64,000 bases of DNA from Candidatus Melainabacteria bacterium (GTDB taxonomy: Bacteria > Cyanobacteriota > Vampirovibrionia > Obscuribacterales > Obscuribacteraceae), in the NCBI GenBank assembly GCA_027451745.1, contig DAIDIP010000013.1, positions 40,020 to 104,019 of the forward strand. The letters run 5' to 3'. Shown one piece after another: positions 16,834 through 26,574 of this stretch. Below the pieces are notes generated by a model, which saw only the letters and a list, made by a program, of their open reading frames with translations, was not told the origin of the DNA and searched no databases. Each line of letters starts with the position of its first letter. Position 1 is the first letter of the stretch. The position numbers and the translations under genes were made by a program.

Positions 16834-18369
16834 CTAACTATGCTTGTCGCTTGTATCACTACTTTCTGTTAATACAAAAGCACGTCTGCTTATTGGTATT
16901 TGTTTAGGACTCTTGCCCAACGTTGCCCAAACAGTAACATAATAAATGCCTGGCTTACCAGCATTTGACATAGTTACTTTGCCTTTGAAACTATTTCCAT
17001 CTATTTTTACCCCGCCATGCAAAGGAATGTCTGACATAGGCTTGGGCTCCGAAGTCGGATCAGGTGTCATCAAAACTAATGGCGCAGCCAGTGCTACAGG
17101 TGGGATAAAAACACCCCCAGCTATTACACCTACCAAACAACCCATTTTTAAAGCTGTTGTCACACCACTATAGTCATGCTCTCCTTTATGCTTATAACCT
17201 ACATAATCGAGTGGTGGAAAGTATGGTAATGCTTCTTCAGTTTCATCCGCTCCAGAAGGAAAGTCTTTAGAAATACCTTCCCAAGCCAAAGTTAGCCGGG
17301 CAAATTTATAAGGTTTTTCAACGTAGCCGCTAATTTCTATCTTATCTCCCACTCGAACTGAATTTGGTATTGCCTCCAAACTACCATGATTTGTTGTTAC
17401 TTCTACGCAAGCTATTGCTCGGCGCTGCTCAGGCAATATTTTAAGCGCAAAGCCTAATCCTGTAGCATCCGGTGAGAGCAATGACTCACGATCATCTTGC
17501 CTGTCAATTAACTGTTTTAGTACCTGAGCAACTAGTGCACGTGTATATTGTCGATCCTTTGTCTGTCCAGACCTTAACGAAGTCACGCTCTCCACAATTG
17601 CTCCATTACCACCTAGATTTGTATACCGCAAATCCGGATTTTCACCTTGTTCATTAATGTGTGAAACTACTCGACGTTTGTGCAAGTCAGCTATATGTCG
17701 CTCAGCCACTAAGCTGGCTGTTTTGTCATTGTTAAGGGGTGGGAAATTAAGCTGTAAACGGGCTTTATTAATCAATTCCAACGCATAGGCGGGAAGATCT
17801 CTTTCATCAACAGTCGTTTGATTCTCAGGACTTTGGACGACCATTTCAAAATAAGTCAATTCCGGTAGCTCATGAGGTATTATTTGTCTCATGGGTGGAT
17901 TAACCAAAGGCAATATGGTCGAATTATTTTGAAAATCTGGATTTTCTTCTTGCAATAATTCATTAGGTCCCAGAATAGTCAATTTCAACTTTTGAGTTCT
18001 ATCAAACAATGATAGATTTTTGTAGTTAGCATGAAATATCTCTTGTTCCAAAGCATTGAGACGATCTTCAATTGGATCAGTAGGCTTTGCTTTTCCAAAC
18101 GTTATTGTTTCCAGTTTACCAATTAAAGGATATTGCGTTTCATCCGTCACCATATTTGGTGCTATGGTAGTTTTTGTCAAACCAGACAAATCACCACTTG
18201 AAGTCTTCTCGGTACTTTTTTTATTATTTACAGGTGCAGCAACAGGTTTTTCAGGGATCAGGACGGTTTCTTGTCCGTTTGCTGTATTAGCCTGCATTGC
18301 CGATGCGCTGAAGCGAGTAAGGCAGAAAACTGCCAATACCAGTTTAATTTCTAACCTCAAAGCTTTCAT
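16834..18369 (-). CDS. Exported CAP/SCP-domain protein
   Basis: The N-terminus is a signal peptide (LEIKLVLAVFCLTRFSASA). A low-complexity linker leads to a region with repeated-looking helices. A CAP (SCP/PR-1) domain follows, recognised by ALELINKARLQLNFPPL, two histidines around HIADLHKRRVVSH, and the following NEQGENPDLRYTNLG. The last 180 residues form beta-rich domains with a hydrophobic glycine/alanine segment (GVIAGGVFIPPVALAAPLVLM) that may insert in a membrane. CAP domains bind lipids or act as proteases in various systems; function here is unknown. It is upstream of, and likely cotranscribed with, the VWA gene. Confidence 0.7.
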   Translation of the reverse strand: MKALRLEIKLVLAVFCLTRFSASAMQANTANGQETVLIPEKPVAAPVNNKKSTEKTSSGDLSGLTKTTIAPNMVTDETQYPLIGKLETITFGKAKPTDPIEDRLNALEQEIFHANYKNLSLFDRTQKLKLTILGPNELLQEENPDFQNNSTILPLVNPPMRQIIPHELPELTYFEMVVQSPENQTTVDERDLPAYALELINKARLQLNFPPLNNDKTASLVAERHIADLHKRRVVSHINEQGENPDLRYTNLGGNGAIVESVTSLRSGQTKDRQYTRALVAQVLKQLIDRQDDRESLLSPDATGLGFALKILPEQRRAIACVEVTTNHGSLEAIPNSVRVGDKIEISGYVEKPYKFARLTLAWEGISKDFPSGADETEEALPYFPPLDYVGYKHKGEHDYSGVTTALKMGCLVGVIAGGVFIPPVALAAPLVLMTPDPTSEPKPMSDIPLHGGVKIDGNSFKGKVTMSNAGKPGIYYVTVWATLGKSPKQIPISRRAFVLTESSDTSDKHS

Positions 18370-18468
18370 TTTATATATTCTGTGTTGGTTTCAACAGTAA
18401 TTGTAGTCCCTTTTCCTATCACCGAACCAAAAAGTATAAAAAATACCTTACTCGATAATTTAAGAATA

Positions 18469-19449
18469 TTAAACCAAGCAAGCTATTGCAGCTTGGCGCC
18501 CGGTTGGGCCTTCGCCACAAACGTAAGAACGACGATAAGAATAAAATAGATCCTTTTTGCAGGACGTACAAAAATTTGTTATATCAACATCTGAAACGTT
18601 CAGGTCAAGAAGTTGATAAGCATTTATAGCTTTTAAGTCAACATGAATTTGTGTTTCTCCTAACTTAAAAAAGTCTGTTAGATTGAGTTTATTGATCAAG
18701 TCCCAAATTTTACCAGTCATATTTTTTAGCTCGTCTTTTAGCTCTGAGCATGGTTGCTTGAATGCCTCAACCGCTTCGACCATTTTTAATAATTCGTCTG
18801 TGCTAATTAAACTAGCCATCAACTTTACGACTACGTCTACTCCAACTGGATAACAACAAGAATCGATAGCTGGACCAATAGCAACAACTAAATCATTTGC
18901 TTTACTATCACATTTTTCCATCATGAATTGCACAGCCTCTTTGCCAATACCGCCAGCAGTACCACGCCAACCGGCATGTATCAGGCAAAGGATATGCTTT
19001 GCCTGATCATATACAATCATGGGAACACAATCTGCAAATGTCATATACACTGGTCTCAGGCGAGTTCTGGTAGCAATCCCGTCTACTTCACCTGGATCAC
19101 TATGTGTTTCCAGCATAACTACATCCGCCGAATGAACCAAACGTTTTGCTGTAATTAAATGTTGAAATGGTAAGTTCAAAGCCTGGCAAAGCAATGCTTT
19201 ATTGTGGCGTGCATCTTTTCGTGTTTCCTCATCAGTTGTATTGTTGATCCCCACATTGAATGAATCGAAAGGGGGCTTACTTTGTCCTCCTAGGCGCGTA
19301 GTAAAAGCATGAACAAAGTTTGGATACTTATTTAATAAAGGCGAAAATACCAAAACCAGTCCATTTCTTTCTTCAAGTACCCACTCATCTTTAGTAAGTG
19401 CTTTTTCTTTTTTATCAACAATAATTGTATTCATACCAGATACATTCAT
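18469..19449 (-). CDS. pgeF: PgeF/YfiH-family peptidoglycan-editing polyphenol oxidase (laccase-domain protein)
   Basis: The product has the family motifs TTRLGGQSKPPFDSFNVG, the metal-site histidine in LVHSADV, TFADCVPMIV, IHAGWRGT with its histidine, and IGPAIDSCCYPVG. Proteins of this family (YfiH/YlmD/LACC1) bind zinc or copper. Reported activities include purine nucleoside phosphorylase/adenosine deaminase chemistry and editing of mis-built muropeptides. The start is chosen at an ATGA overlap with the stop of the upstream dehydrogenase gene, which implies translational coupling; the frame stays open 63 bases further upstream. The central region (about 215-250) is longer than usual. Confidence 0.85.
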   Translation of the reverse strand: MNVSGMNTIIVDKKEKALTKDEWVLEERNGLVLVFSPLLNKYPNFVHAFTTRLGGQSKPPFDSFNVGINNTTDEETRKDARHNKALLCQALNLPFQHLITAKRLVHSADVVMLETHSDPGEVDGIATRTRLRPVYMTFADCVPMIVYDQAKHILCLIHAGWRGTAGGIGKEAVQFMMEKCDSKANDLVVAIGPAIDSCCYPVGVDVVVKLMASLISTDELLKMVEAVEAFKQPCSELKDELKNMTGKIWDLINKLNLTDFFKLGETQIHVDLKAINAYQLLDLNVSDVDITNFCTSCKKDLFYSYRRSYVCGEGPTGRQAAIACLV

Positions 19450-20300
19450 AATGAAAGGCCGCCACATATTTTTATACTTTGTCCGGTAATCCCCTGGGCT
19501 TCTTCGGAACAAAGGAATGCCGTAAGATGAGCAATTTCATCTGCAGATAAAATACGTTCCTGGGGAGATGAAAGACGTGCGATTTCTACAGAATCATTTA
19601 CAGCAATATTATTCAGACGACACCACTCTAAATCATTCAATTGATTCAGGGACATCTCTGTTTCAACCCAACTTGGACAAACAGCATTTACCGTAACTCC
19701 ATATTTCGCCAATTCCAAAGCTAGAGACTGAGTTAAACCAAGCAATCCTGCTTTAGCAACACTATAAGATAATGCATATGCTTCTCCATTTGCCGAAGTA
19801 GACGAAATATTCACAATCCGTCCCCATTTCTTTTTGATCATAAATTGTGATAAATAACAAGACAATTCATAAGCTGCCGTCAAATGAATAGCAAGAGTAT
19901 CATTCCAAATTTTTCTATTCTTTTTGTAAGCACCATCCAAAGCAAAATTACCAGCGCTGTGGATAAATATTTCCGGACCTGTTTTATCAAAATTCGCTTC
20001 TAACTCTTCAATCAAATTAGAACTCTCTTTCAAATCACAAACAATTATCTGGCAATTGATATTTTCGTTTTGCAAATAAATTTCTTCTTGTATCAATTGC
20101 AATCGATCTTTGTCACGACTGAGAAGTACTAGATTCGATCCATTTTGTGCAAAAGTAACAGCTATTGCTCGCCCAATTCCTCGACTAGCGCCGGTAATTA
20201 AAGCAGTTTTACCGGCGAGGCTATACCTGTTAACTCCATGCAAGCGTGGGTTGTGCAGTTGTTCTTTTTCTTCTATTTTTTTCAAATCAATTAATCTCAA
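19446..20300 (-). CDS. Short-chain dehydrogenase/reductase (SDR)
   Basis: This is a classical SDR: nucleotide-binding TGASRGIG at about residues 36-43, the structural SAGN loop, catalytic serine in NISSTSA, and the YSVAK tyrosine-lysine pair. The PSWVETEM segment and the C-terminal GITGQSIKICGG resemble 3-oxoacyl-ACP reductase (FabG)-like enzymes. A 28-residue polar N-terminal extension precedes the fold. The substrate is not predictable. Its stop overlaps the PgeF start by ATGA, so the two proteins are made together. Confidence 0.82.
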   Translation of the reverse strand: MRLIDLKKIEEKEQLHNPRLHGVNRYSLAGKTALITGASRGIGRAIAVTFAQNGSNLVLLSRDKDRLQLIQEEIYLQNENINCQIIVCDLKESSNLIEELEANFDKTGPEIFIHSAGNFALDGAYKKNRKIWNDTLAIHLTAAYELSCYLSQFMIKKKWGRIVNISSTSANGEAYALSYSVAKAGLLGLTQSLALELAKYGVTVNAVCPSWVETEMSLNQLNDLEWCRLNNIAVNDSVEIARLSSPQERILSADEIAHLTAFLCSEEAQGITGQSIKICGGLSL

Positions 20301-20422
20301 ATCTATAAATATCGTGTCTTCACGCGGCTCTTAACGAACTCATGATAGTATTTGATAAATCATCTACACTAAAGATATCACTAATCTCCCTACAGTTAAG
20401 CTAATTGTATATAGGAGCAAAT

Positions 20423-21847
20423 ATGAAAAACCTCAGAAACACTCATCCTGCAGTCCAAGTCAAAAATGCATTAATCGCTCTTTTTCTTAGTCAAAGTTTA
20501 ACTTTATTATCTTTGCCGGTCCTGGCTGATACAGCATATGTAAAAATCGCCGGTCAACCTATATTTCCCATTTCATCAGCGGCTGACGCCGGTACTGTGG
20601 CAAAGCGAGCCGAAACCATCCAAGAATATCTTGATAATGCTTTAGTTGCCGCTAAAGATCGTTCACCAAATTCTGTAAATATCACATATGTCAAAGGTAC
20701 GCCTGTTATTACTCTGGGGGGTTACCAAGTAGTCACTGTTGACACCCATGATGCAAGCGCCGCAAATACAACCCCTGCCTTGTTAGCTAATCAATGGGCA
20801 GACAAAATTCGTGCAGCCCTTTCAAATCAAGCAAGTGTAAATAGCTACGTAGCACAATTAACAGGTTCCTACGCTTCAAGCGCTCCGCCAGTTAATTCGG
20901 TCAATACTGCTCGTCCAGAAATCAGTCAGCCGCAAAGCAATTTTGTACCTTATAGTGGCAATCAAGTTACCAGCGGGGCAAACAATTACCCACCCGCACC
21001 GAATAATTACCCCCAGCAGCAAAATAATTATTCTGCTCGCCCATCTAATAATTTTCCACCCCAAAACCAACCATTTAATGGTAGCCCGCAACAAGGATAT
21101 GATTCGTATCACGCTAATTCATATAATCCAAATACCAACTATAGTCCTGGCTATCAATCCAATTTTGGACAGAATCCCAACCAAGTTTATTATCAAGGCG
21201 GACCAAACAATCAGCCGCAGGGATATCGGCAAGGGCGTATAGCCTATGCTCAAGTAGGACAAATTATTCCAGTCACACTTTCTACATCTATTGCTACCCA
21301 AGTTGCTAAAAGCGGTGATCTTATACAAGCTACTGTTTCTCAGAACGTCAATGTTGGTGACTCAGTCATTCCTGCTGGCTCTGTTGTAATAGGACAGGTT
21401 ACTGATGCCCGTGCTGGTGGACGGCTAACTCGTTCCGGTGAATTACAAATAAGATTTAATCGTCTACGTTTGCCTGATGGGTCTGAAACTCCCATCACTG
21501 CTCACATAGTAGGCAGCATAGCTAAGTATGCTGAGGTTGGTGGCGATCAGTCAGACACGTTTAAAGGTGAAACAACTAAAAACAAGGTTGGCTCTGTAGC
21601 GTTTAGAGGACTATTAGGAGCTGGCGGCGGAGCGGCTCTTGGTACTGCAGTTGGTGCAATTGCCGGTGGTGGGCATGGGGCTGGCATGGGTGCTTGGTCT
21701 GGTGCTGCCATTGGCGGTGGACTTGGCGCAGCAGACAGCTTAATCCTTCGCAAAGGCAAAGATGTAACCATACCTTCAGGCACCAATATGCAATTACAGC
21801 TTGATTCACCTGTAGCAATATCTGGTGTTGCACCAGCTGGATATTAA
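20423..21847 (+). CDS. Exported Asn/Pro/Gln-rich protein with a conserved beta domain and C-terminal glycine zipper
   Basis: The ATG is preceded by AGGAG at 8 bases; a TTG 18 bases upstream is in frame but less likely. A signal peptide ends near LPVLADTA. Residues about 150-270 are low-complexity (NNYPPAPNNYPQQQNNY and similar). A beta domain follows (GQIIPVTLSTSIATQVAKSG to about residue 380). Then comes a glycine zipper (GAGGGAALGTAVGAIAGGGH), typical of membrane-inserting outer-membrane or envelope proteins. The beta domain resembles one in the convergent gene at 22,163-23,482 (shared pattern: PV, then AK-GD, then GD--I--GS-V-G). Function is unknown. Confidence 0.7.
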   Translation: MKNLRNTHPAVQVKNALIALFLSQSLTLLSLPVLADTAYVKIAGQPIFPISSAADAGTVAKRAETIQEYLDNALVAAKDRSPNSVNITYVKGTPVITLGGYQVVTVDTHDASAANTTPALLANQWADKIRAALSNQASVNSYVAQLTGSYASSAPPVNSVNTARPEISQPQSNFVPYSGNQVTSGANNYPPAPNNYPQQQNNYSARPSNNFPPQNQPFNGSPQQGYDSYHANSYNPNTNYSPGYQSNFGQNPNQVYYQGGPNNQPQGYRQGRIAYAQVGQIIPVTLSTSIATQVAKSGDLIQATVSQNVNVGDSVIPAGSVVIGQVTDARAGGRLTRSGELQIRFNRLRLPDGSETPITAHIVGSIAKYAEVGGDQSDTFKGETTKNKVGSVAFRGLLGAGGGAALGTAVGAIAGGGHGAGMGAWSGAAIGGGLGAADSLILRKGKDVTIPSGTNMQLQLDSPVAISGVAPAGY

Positions 21848-21957
21848 AACGCCATATTTGGCACTTGATATAAATTTTGCCATCTACATTAAATTAGCAA
21901 AACAGAATTCTAATAAGCGCATATAATTTCACAGTCATCATTACTGAGAGTATTAGA

Positions 21958-22125
21958 TTGAATATTCGTTCGTTTGTTTTGATTCTTTTCTTACTGCTAA
22001 ATATTGCAGACATATATTCAACCAGCATATACGCTAGCAATCGTAGCTATGATAAAAAAGTTTCTATTTGCTCCACAAAGAAAGACATCGCTCTTACAGA
22101 CAATCTGTTCTCTAGAGTTTTTTAG
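21958..22125 (+). CDS. Possible 55-residue exported peptide in the gap between convergent genes
   Basis: The 315-base gap 21,848-22,162 contains one frame of interest. A TTG start opens 55 codons whose N-terminus looks like a signal peptide (NIRSFVLILFLLLNIADIY, with a possible cleavage after SIYA), followed by a polar tail with one cysteine. A weak GAGAG lies 7-8 bases upstream. Nothing else is recognisable in the gap and no intrinsic terminator is visible. A chance frame remains quite possible. Confidence 0.28.
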   Translation: MNIRSFVLILFLLLNIADIYSTSIYASNRSYDKKVSICSTKKDIALTDNLFSRVF

Positions 22126-22162
22126 TCAAATTTCTGCAAGAACGAATCTCCAGCGACCGATT

Positions 22163-23482
22163 CTATAGCTGTGCGACTTTCTTTTTCTTACTTGACTTAG
22201 CAGGCACAACCTGTCCATGTACCTTAGCCTTTGCATTAGCTATTAAACTAGCTTCGGTTGCAGGTTCACCTGTAAATTCTTCTTTGAATTCACACAAGAA
22301 TTCGTCCCCAGGTTTGATGATTGCTTCTTGTCCTTTAATTACGCAGTCTTCCACAACCCAGCTGCCAGGCACTCCACTAAAAAATCCCACAGCAAAACCT
22401 TTCAGTCGGCGATGTCTAACATTCAAACCAACTGGTTTAGTAAAAGCAAAAGAAGGATTAGCTGCACCGATTAGACCTAAAGCAACTGGCATAGCACCAA
22501 AGCTAAATACTCCTGCTGGAGCCAAAGCAAAGTTTAATCCTACACGAATAGCTTTATAGCGCAATTGTTGTGACCACGGACCTGTTACTTGTCCGTAATG
22601 GTTTACACCCAATACTCGTCCTTCACCTTTATTTTTAACTATACGGGCAGTTTGCGCTGGTGTAGCGACCAGAGGTAAATGTTCACCTTTATCGTTAATT
22701 ATTTCGTCGAATGACACACCTAAACAGCCTGAATTTCTATACCAGCGTTCAGTAGACAATAATGAACGCATTGTACAACGTGCTTTCAAGACATAATTTA
22801 AATGCCCATTTACAGTTGAGCCTTTTTTGGCAATTAGTCTGTCGCCAATTTTGAGATCATATTTAAGCTTAGCTTCAAACGGATCGCCTTCTTTAGCAGT
22901 TTTGCTATTAATTTGTGAGCACACTACAACTGGGAATTTGGCTCCGGTAATAATTTTTGTTTTGCCACCATCAGTTGGCAAATCCTTATATTTAATTGTT
23001 GCTTCGACTTCAACAGCTTCATCAGCATCAATTATTATGGGACGCTCTTCAGTCAAAAAACTTGCTTGTTCTTCTAGTGTTTTGAATGGCGTTGGTGTCG
23101 GTACGGCTAAAGCAAGACTATCGCTCAATATGCCATTAGGTCCAATTGCTTCTTGTACTTGTTTATGCACTTCTCCCCTGATTACCGAGTCCTGCACTTC
23201 GGAAGAAATATTTTTTGAAGTTGCCTCAGCTTGGTCTATTATTGACATGTCCGCATAAGACAAAGATGTAGGTAACATCTCTTTCAAAGGATCGTTTGCA
23301 GTAGCTGGCAAAACGAGATTAGCAGGATTAATTGCCGCCTCCAACTGAGCTGACTTAAGTTCAACAGTAGTTACTTCGGCTGCATATAAAGCTGTTGAAT
23401 TCAGGAGCAATATACCGACGCTAGTAAGGGCGCCGAACGTAGCTATATTTTTGCGATTTGAATTTGTTTTATTAGTTGACAT
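22163..23482 (-). CDS. Exported protein of unknown function with the shared beta domain
   Basis: A long signal peptide region (ATFGALTSVGILLLNSTALYAA) predicts export. Residues about 180-280 contain KFPVVVCSQINSKTAKEGD and IGDRLIAKKGSTVNGHL. These echo the domain of the convergent glycine-zipper protein, so the pair probably share a fold related to bacterial secretion/conjugation scaffold beta domains. A hydrophobic, proline/glycine-rich stretch (LNFALAPAGVFSFGAMPVAL) follows. The C-terminus is lysine-rich (SSKKKK). No catalytic motif is evident. Confidence 0.6.
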   Translation of the reverse strand: MSTNKTNSNRKNIATFGALTSVGILLLNSTALYAAEVTTVELKSAQLEAAINPANLVLPATANDPLKEMLPTSLSYADMSIIDQAEATSKNISSEVQDSVIRGEVHKQVQEAIGPNGILSDSLALAVPTPTPFKTLEEQASFLTEERPIIIDADEAVEVEATIKYKDLPTDGGKTKIITGAKFPVVVCSQINSKTAKEGDPFEAKLKYDLKIGDRLIAKKGSTVNGHLNYVLKARCTMRSLLSTERWYRNSGCLGVSFDEIINDKGEHLPLVATPAQTARIVKNKGEGRVLGVNHYGQVTGPWSQQLRYKAIRVGLNFALAPAGVFSFGAMPVALGLIGAANPSFAFTKPVGLNVRHRRLKGFAVGFFSGVPGSWVVEDCVIKGQEAIIKPGDEFLCEFKEEFTGEPATEASLIANAKAKVHGQVVPAKSSKKKKVAQL

Positions 23483-23598
23483 TGGTTTATAAATTCTTTC
23501 TGGAAAAATAATTGTACTGTCAAACGAATGTCAAGCGTATGCCTGATAAATATCGCTTGCAGAGGTCCTTGGATATTAATACCCCAAATAATCAGAAC

Positions 23599-26574
23599 TT
23601 AATACAAGGGACCAAAAATTTGAAAAGAAGCCCAATTTATTGGTCTCACATTTCGACTTAATTGAGCAAGCTCTGCTTGCCGCAAAGCAATTACCGCCGA
23701 TTCCCCTGACAACTGCTTCTTGTAGAAATCAATCAATTCTTCTGTCCTGTTATTTGATTCCTGATGCCAAAGATCAATTACACCATTGCGAACACCAGCA
23801 TAGCGCAAAGCGCAAGCGGCAGAAGATACAGGATACATACTATTTCTATCTTGATCTTCATTCTTAGCTACGGCCGATCCACTAAGCACCACAGCATCAC
23901 AAGCCATCGGCGTAGCCAACACTGTTGCTATAGAAGTAGCAGTGTCTTCCTTACTTTGCTTAAGTGGCAAGTCTGTGGCTAATCCATTAGGAGCACTTAG
24001 CAAGTTGAATTTGCCAGCTATTTGAATCGCTGTTTTTCCAATTGCTTGGTCTTGCACATTTCTTAAACTAGCATCACTTCCTTTAAGCAGAGTCACCGCA
24101 GATGATGGCAAAGCCTGAGCAATCGTTTTTAACTGCTCAACATCATCATCTTCTTTATTTGTGCCAGCAACAAGCACGAAACCAGGATTATCGGCAATAG
24201 AAGGATTATCTATTAATGCAGTTAATGAAGGTGCCAGATTAAGGACATGATGACTAATCAAATATTTGCCCTGGGTATCCATGAGCGCAGCAAATGGCAA
24301 ACTGTCTAACGGTCCGTCTGGAATAATAACTAGCTGCTCCTCTGGATTATGTGGCAATAAAGCTCTGACTGATTCGGGGAACAAATCAGAATAAAGCGTG
24401 CGCAATAATCTATCACTTAGCAATCCTTCATTTTCGTTCGCTTCATGAGCAAAATTGGACAATAGAGAGTTTATTTTTCCAATTAGTTGCTTGCTTCCTA
24501 TATTCAAAGTAGAAGCAGCCACTTTGCCATTCGGGGTAAGTACAAATACTACCGCTGATTCTTTGCCCAGGACATAATCAACTACAGTACTGTGATGAGC
24601 TTGGATAATTTTAGCCATATCAGCACTATTAGTCTGAATAGGAGCAATTAATCGAGCTAGATGCTTGTTCTCGCTACACAAAGTATGAAAACGGGTCAAC
24701 CAATTTTGCCATTCTTTTGTTACTTTATTGGGTGGTGTCACCATTTCAGCAGCATGCAAATGAGCTCGTTGCGCTACAAGATCGGTGTAAACCTCAACGT
24801 CATTACCACGCACTTGCACATCACAATCAGCCCAATTGGCAAGGAATGCTTCTTGCTTCAACTGTTCGCTAACAAGCAACGCCTCGTCCACTAGATGTTC
24901 TTGAACTAATAATTGTATTAGTTGATAAGCCATATCTCTTCTATCGCTTAGAAAGTAAAGTTTTTCCGGTGAAGAAAAATCGCCAGCTTGGGGAGAACGC
25001 AAAAAAGATGTAGCACTCAATAAAGACTCATGAGCAGCTTTTGTATTAGCTTGTCCGAGTTGGATTTTTGCTAACAAAGTATATTCACGCCACAACGAAG
25101 CATCATCACTAACACTTTGTGAAGATTCGATTGCTTGTGTAAGCCAATGTTCCGCTTCGCCGGACTCAACAAGTTTGATCATAGTCTCTGCTAAAGATAA
25201 ATAAGTATGTCCCAGATTAGTGTTATTCTTACTCTTTTTTTGTTGTGCAGCTACTGCTTCCAAATGAGACTTCGCTTCTCGATTAGCCCCCATCCTGGAT
25301 TCAATTGTCGCTAAGTTTTGCAAAACAGTATTGCGAAAATAATCCTGTTTAGGAACAATCAGATTATGCAGATCGAGCGCTTGTTGCAATAATTCTTTTG
25401 CTTTTTCTTGATGCCCCAAATGCCATTCAACTAATCCAAGGGTGTTAGATACTTCAGCCTGAGGCAAGGAAGAACCACTGGCCTTAAATACTGGCAATGC
25501 GAACTCTAGTGCTTGTTTTGCTTTGTTGTAATCATGCAACGCTGCTAGAGTTGTGCCGTAGCCAAGATACATATTGGCTTTGCCTACAGTAGTTAATTGT
25601 TCGGGAGGAATTTTCTTGGCATAAGCTAATACTTGCACATATATTTTTTTAGCTTGACTATATTCGCCAAAAGAAAATTTGCAATTTGCTAAACAAGACA
25701 ATGCAGCCGCCATATTAGCCAATTGATCTGGAGCAGATCTAGCAACAGTTAATGCTTTATCTACTTCTTCTTGAGCAGCCGTATAAAGCCCCAATGATAG
25801 TAAAACATTTACTACATTAATACGACTAGCTATTGCATTGGCATTATCACCGGCTTGCTCATAGTAGGTAGCTGAAGCTTGTAAAAACTGCAAAGCTTCT
25901 TTTAGCTTCCCGGCTTTTAAAATTATGCTAGCCGCTATACTCATTAGCTTAGCTGTATCAGCAGCATTATTTCCGCCATCAGCTGTAAACGTTTTCATAG
26001 CATAATCAAGTTGTTGCCCAGCCCATACTGGATTGTCCAAACCAAAATATGCCTGAGCAAGATAAAGATGAGCTCGCCCAAGAGCCTTTTTGTCTGACAC
26101 ACCATTTAAAACTTCAATGGCATTTTCACCCATATATTTTGCTTTTATATATTGGCCGCGCTCCAAAAATACACGCCCCATATTGGTTAGCGCTCGTCCT
26201 TCTCCTTCAGCATATTTCATCTCTAAAGACAAACCATATGCGTCCTGCCATTTGGCTAAAGCCTTGTCAAGCAAATGTTGTTTGAATAGCTTTTCTCCAT
26301 CTTCTTCCATCTTCAATTCTTTTTCGATGGTTTCTGGAGTTTGGGGCATATCTAGTAAATTAGGCAATTGCTGCAAATTGAGATTGCTCGGTTGTGTAGA
26401 TCCAATTTGCGGACGCACAGTTGTCATGCTACTTCCTGCTTCTGGTCCATCATTTGGTGGTGGCGGCGGCGTATCAGCAGCCTGAGCTAGGTTTACTGAA
26501 CCAGGTCCAAAACAAACAGCAACAAGCGTTAGCGCTGTCAGTAATTTATTTACTTGCTTTTTTTTCAAATTCAA
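23599..26574 (-). CDS. Exported TPR protein with a degenerate CHAT domain
   Basis: A signal peptide (LLTALTLVAVCFGPGSVNLA) precedes about 480 residues of tetratricopeptide repeats and a CHAT (caspase HetF-associated) domain of about 330 residues ending in INWASFQIFGPLY. CHAT domains are caspase-like cysteine proteases with a His/Cys dyad, normally in an HxAxHG motif and an LSAC motif. Here the corresponding places read IQIAGKF and LSGSAVA, so both catalytic residues appear to be missing, while LVIIPDGPLDSLPFAAL and the fold are kept. It is therefore probably a non-catalytic scaffold or sensor exposed outside the cytoplasm. Length (991) is typical of TPR-CHAT proteins. Confidence 0.8.
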   Translation of the reverse strand: MNLKKKQVNKLLTALTLVAVCFGPGSVNLAQAADTPPPPPNDGPEAGSSMTTVRPQIGSTQPSNLNLQQLPNLLDMPQTPETIEKELKMEEDGEKLFKQHLLDKALAKWQDAYGLSLEMKYAEGEGRALTNMGRVFLERGQYIKAKYMGENAIEVLNGVSDKKALGRAHLYLAQAYFGLDNPVWAGQQLDYAMKTFTADGGNNAADTAKLMSIAASIILKAGKLKEALQFLQASATYYEQAGDNANAIASRINVVNVLLSLGLYTAAQEEVDKALTVARSAPDQLANMAAALSCLANCKFSFGEYSQAKKIYVQVLAYAKKIPPEQLTTVGKANMYLGYGTTLAALHDYNKAKQALEFALPVFKASGSSLPQAEVSNTLGLVEWHLGHQEKAKELLQQALDLHNLIVPKQDYFRNTVLQNLATIESRMGANREAKSHLEAVAAQQKKSKNNTNLGHTYLSLAETMIKLVESGEAEHWLTQAIESSQSVSDDASLWREYTLLAKIQLGQANTKAAHESLLSATSFLRSPQAGDFSSPEKLYFLSDRRDMAYQLIQLLVQEHLVDEALLVSEQLKQEAFLANWADCDVQVRGNDVEVYTDLVAQRAHLHAAEMVTPPNKVTKEWQNWLTRFHTLCSENKHLARLIAPIQTNSADMAKIIQAHHSTVVDYVLGKESAVVFVLTPNGKVAASTLNIGSKQLIGKINSLLSNFAHEANENEGLLSDRLLRTLYSDLFPESVRALLPHNPEEQLVIIPDGPLDSLPFAALMDTQGKYLISHHVLNLAPSLTALIDNPSIADNPGFVLVAGTNKEDDDVEQLKTIAQALPSSAVTLLKGSDASLRNVQDQAIGKTAIQIAGKFNLLSAPNGLATDLPLKQSKEDTATSIATVLATPMACDAVVLSGSAVAKNEDQDRNSMYPVSSAACALRYAGVRNGVIDLWHQESNNRTEELIDFYKKQLSGESAVIALRQAELAQLSRNVRPINWASFQIFGPLY

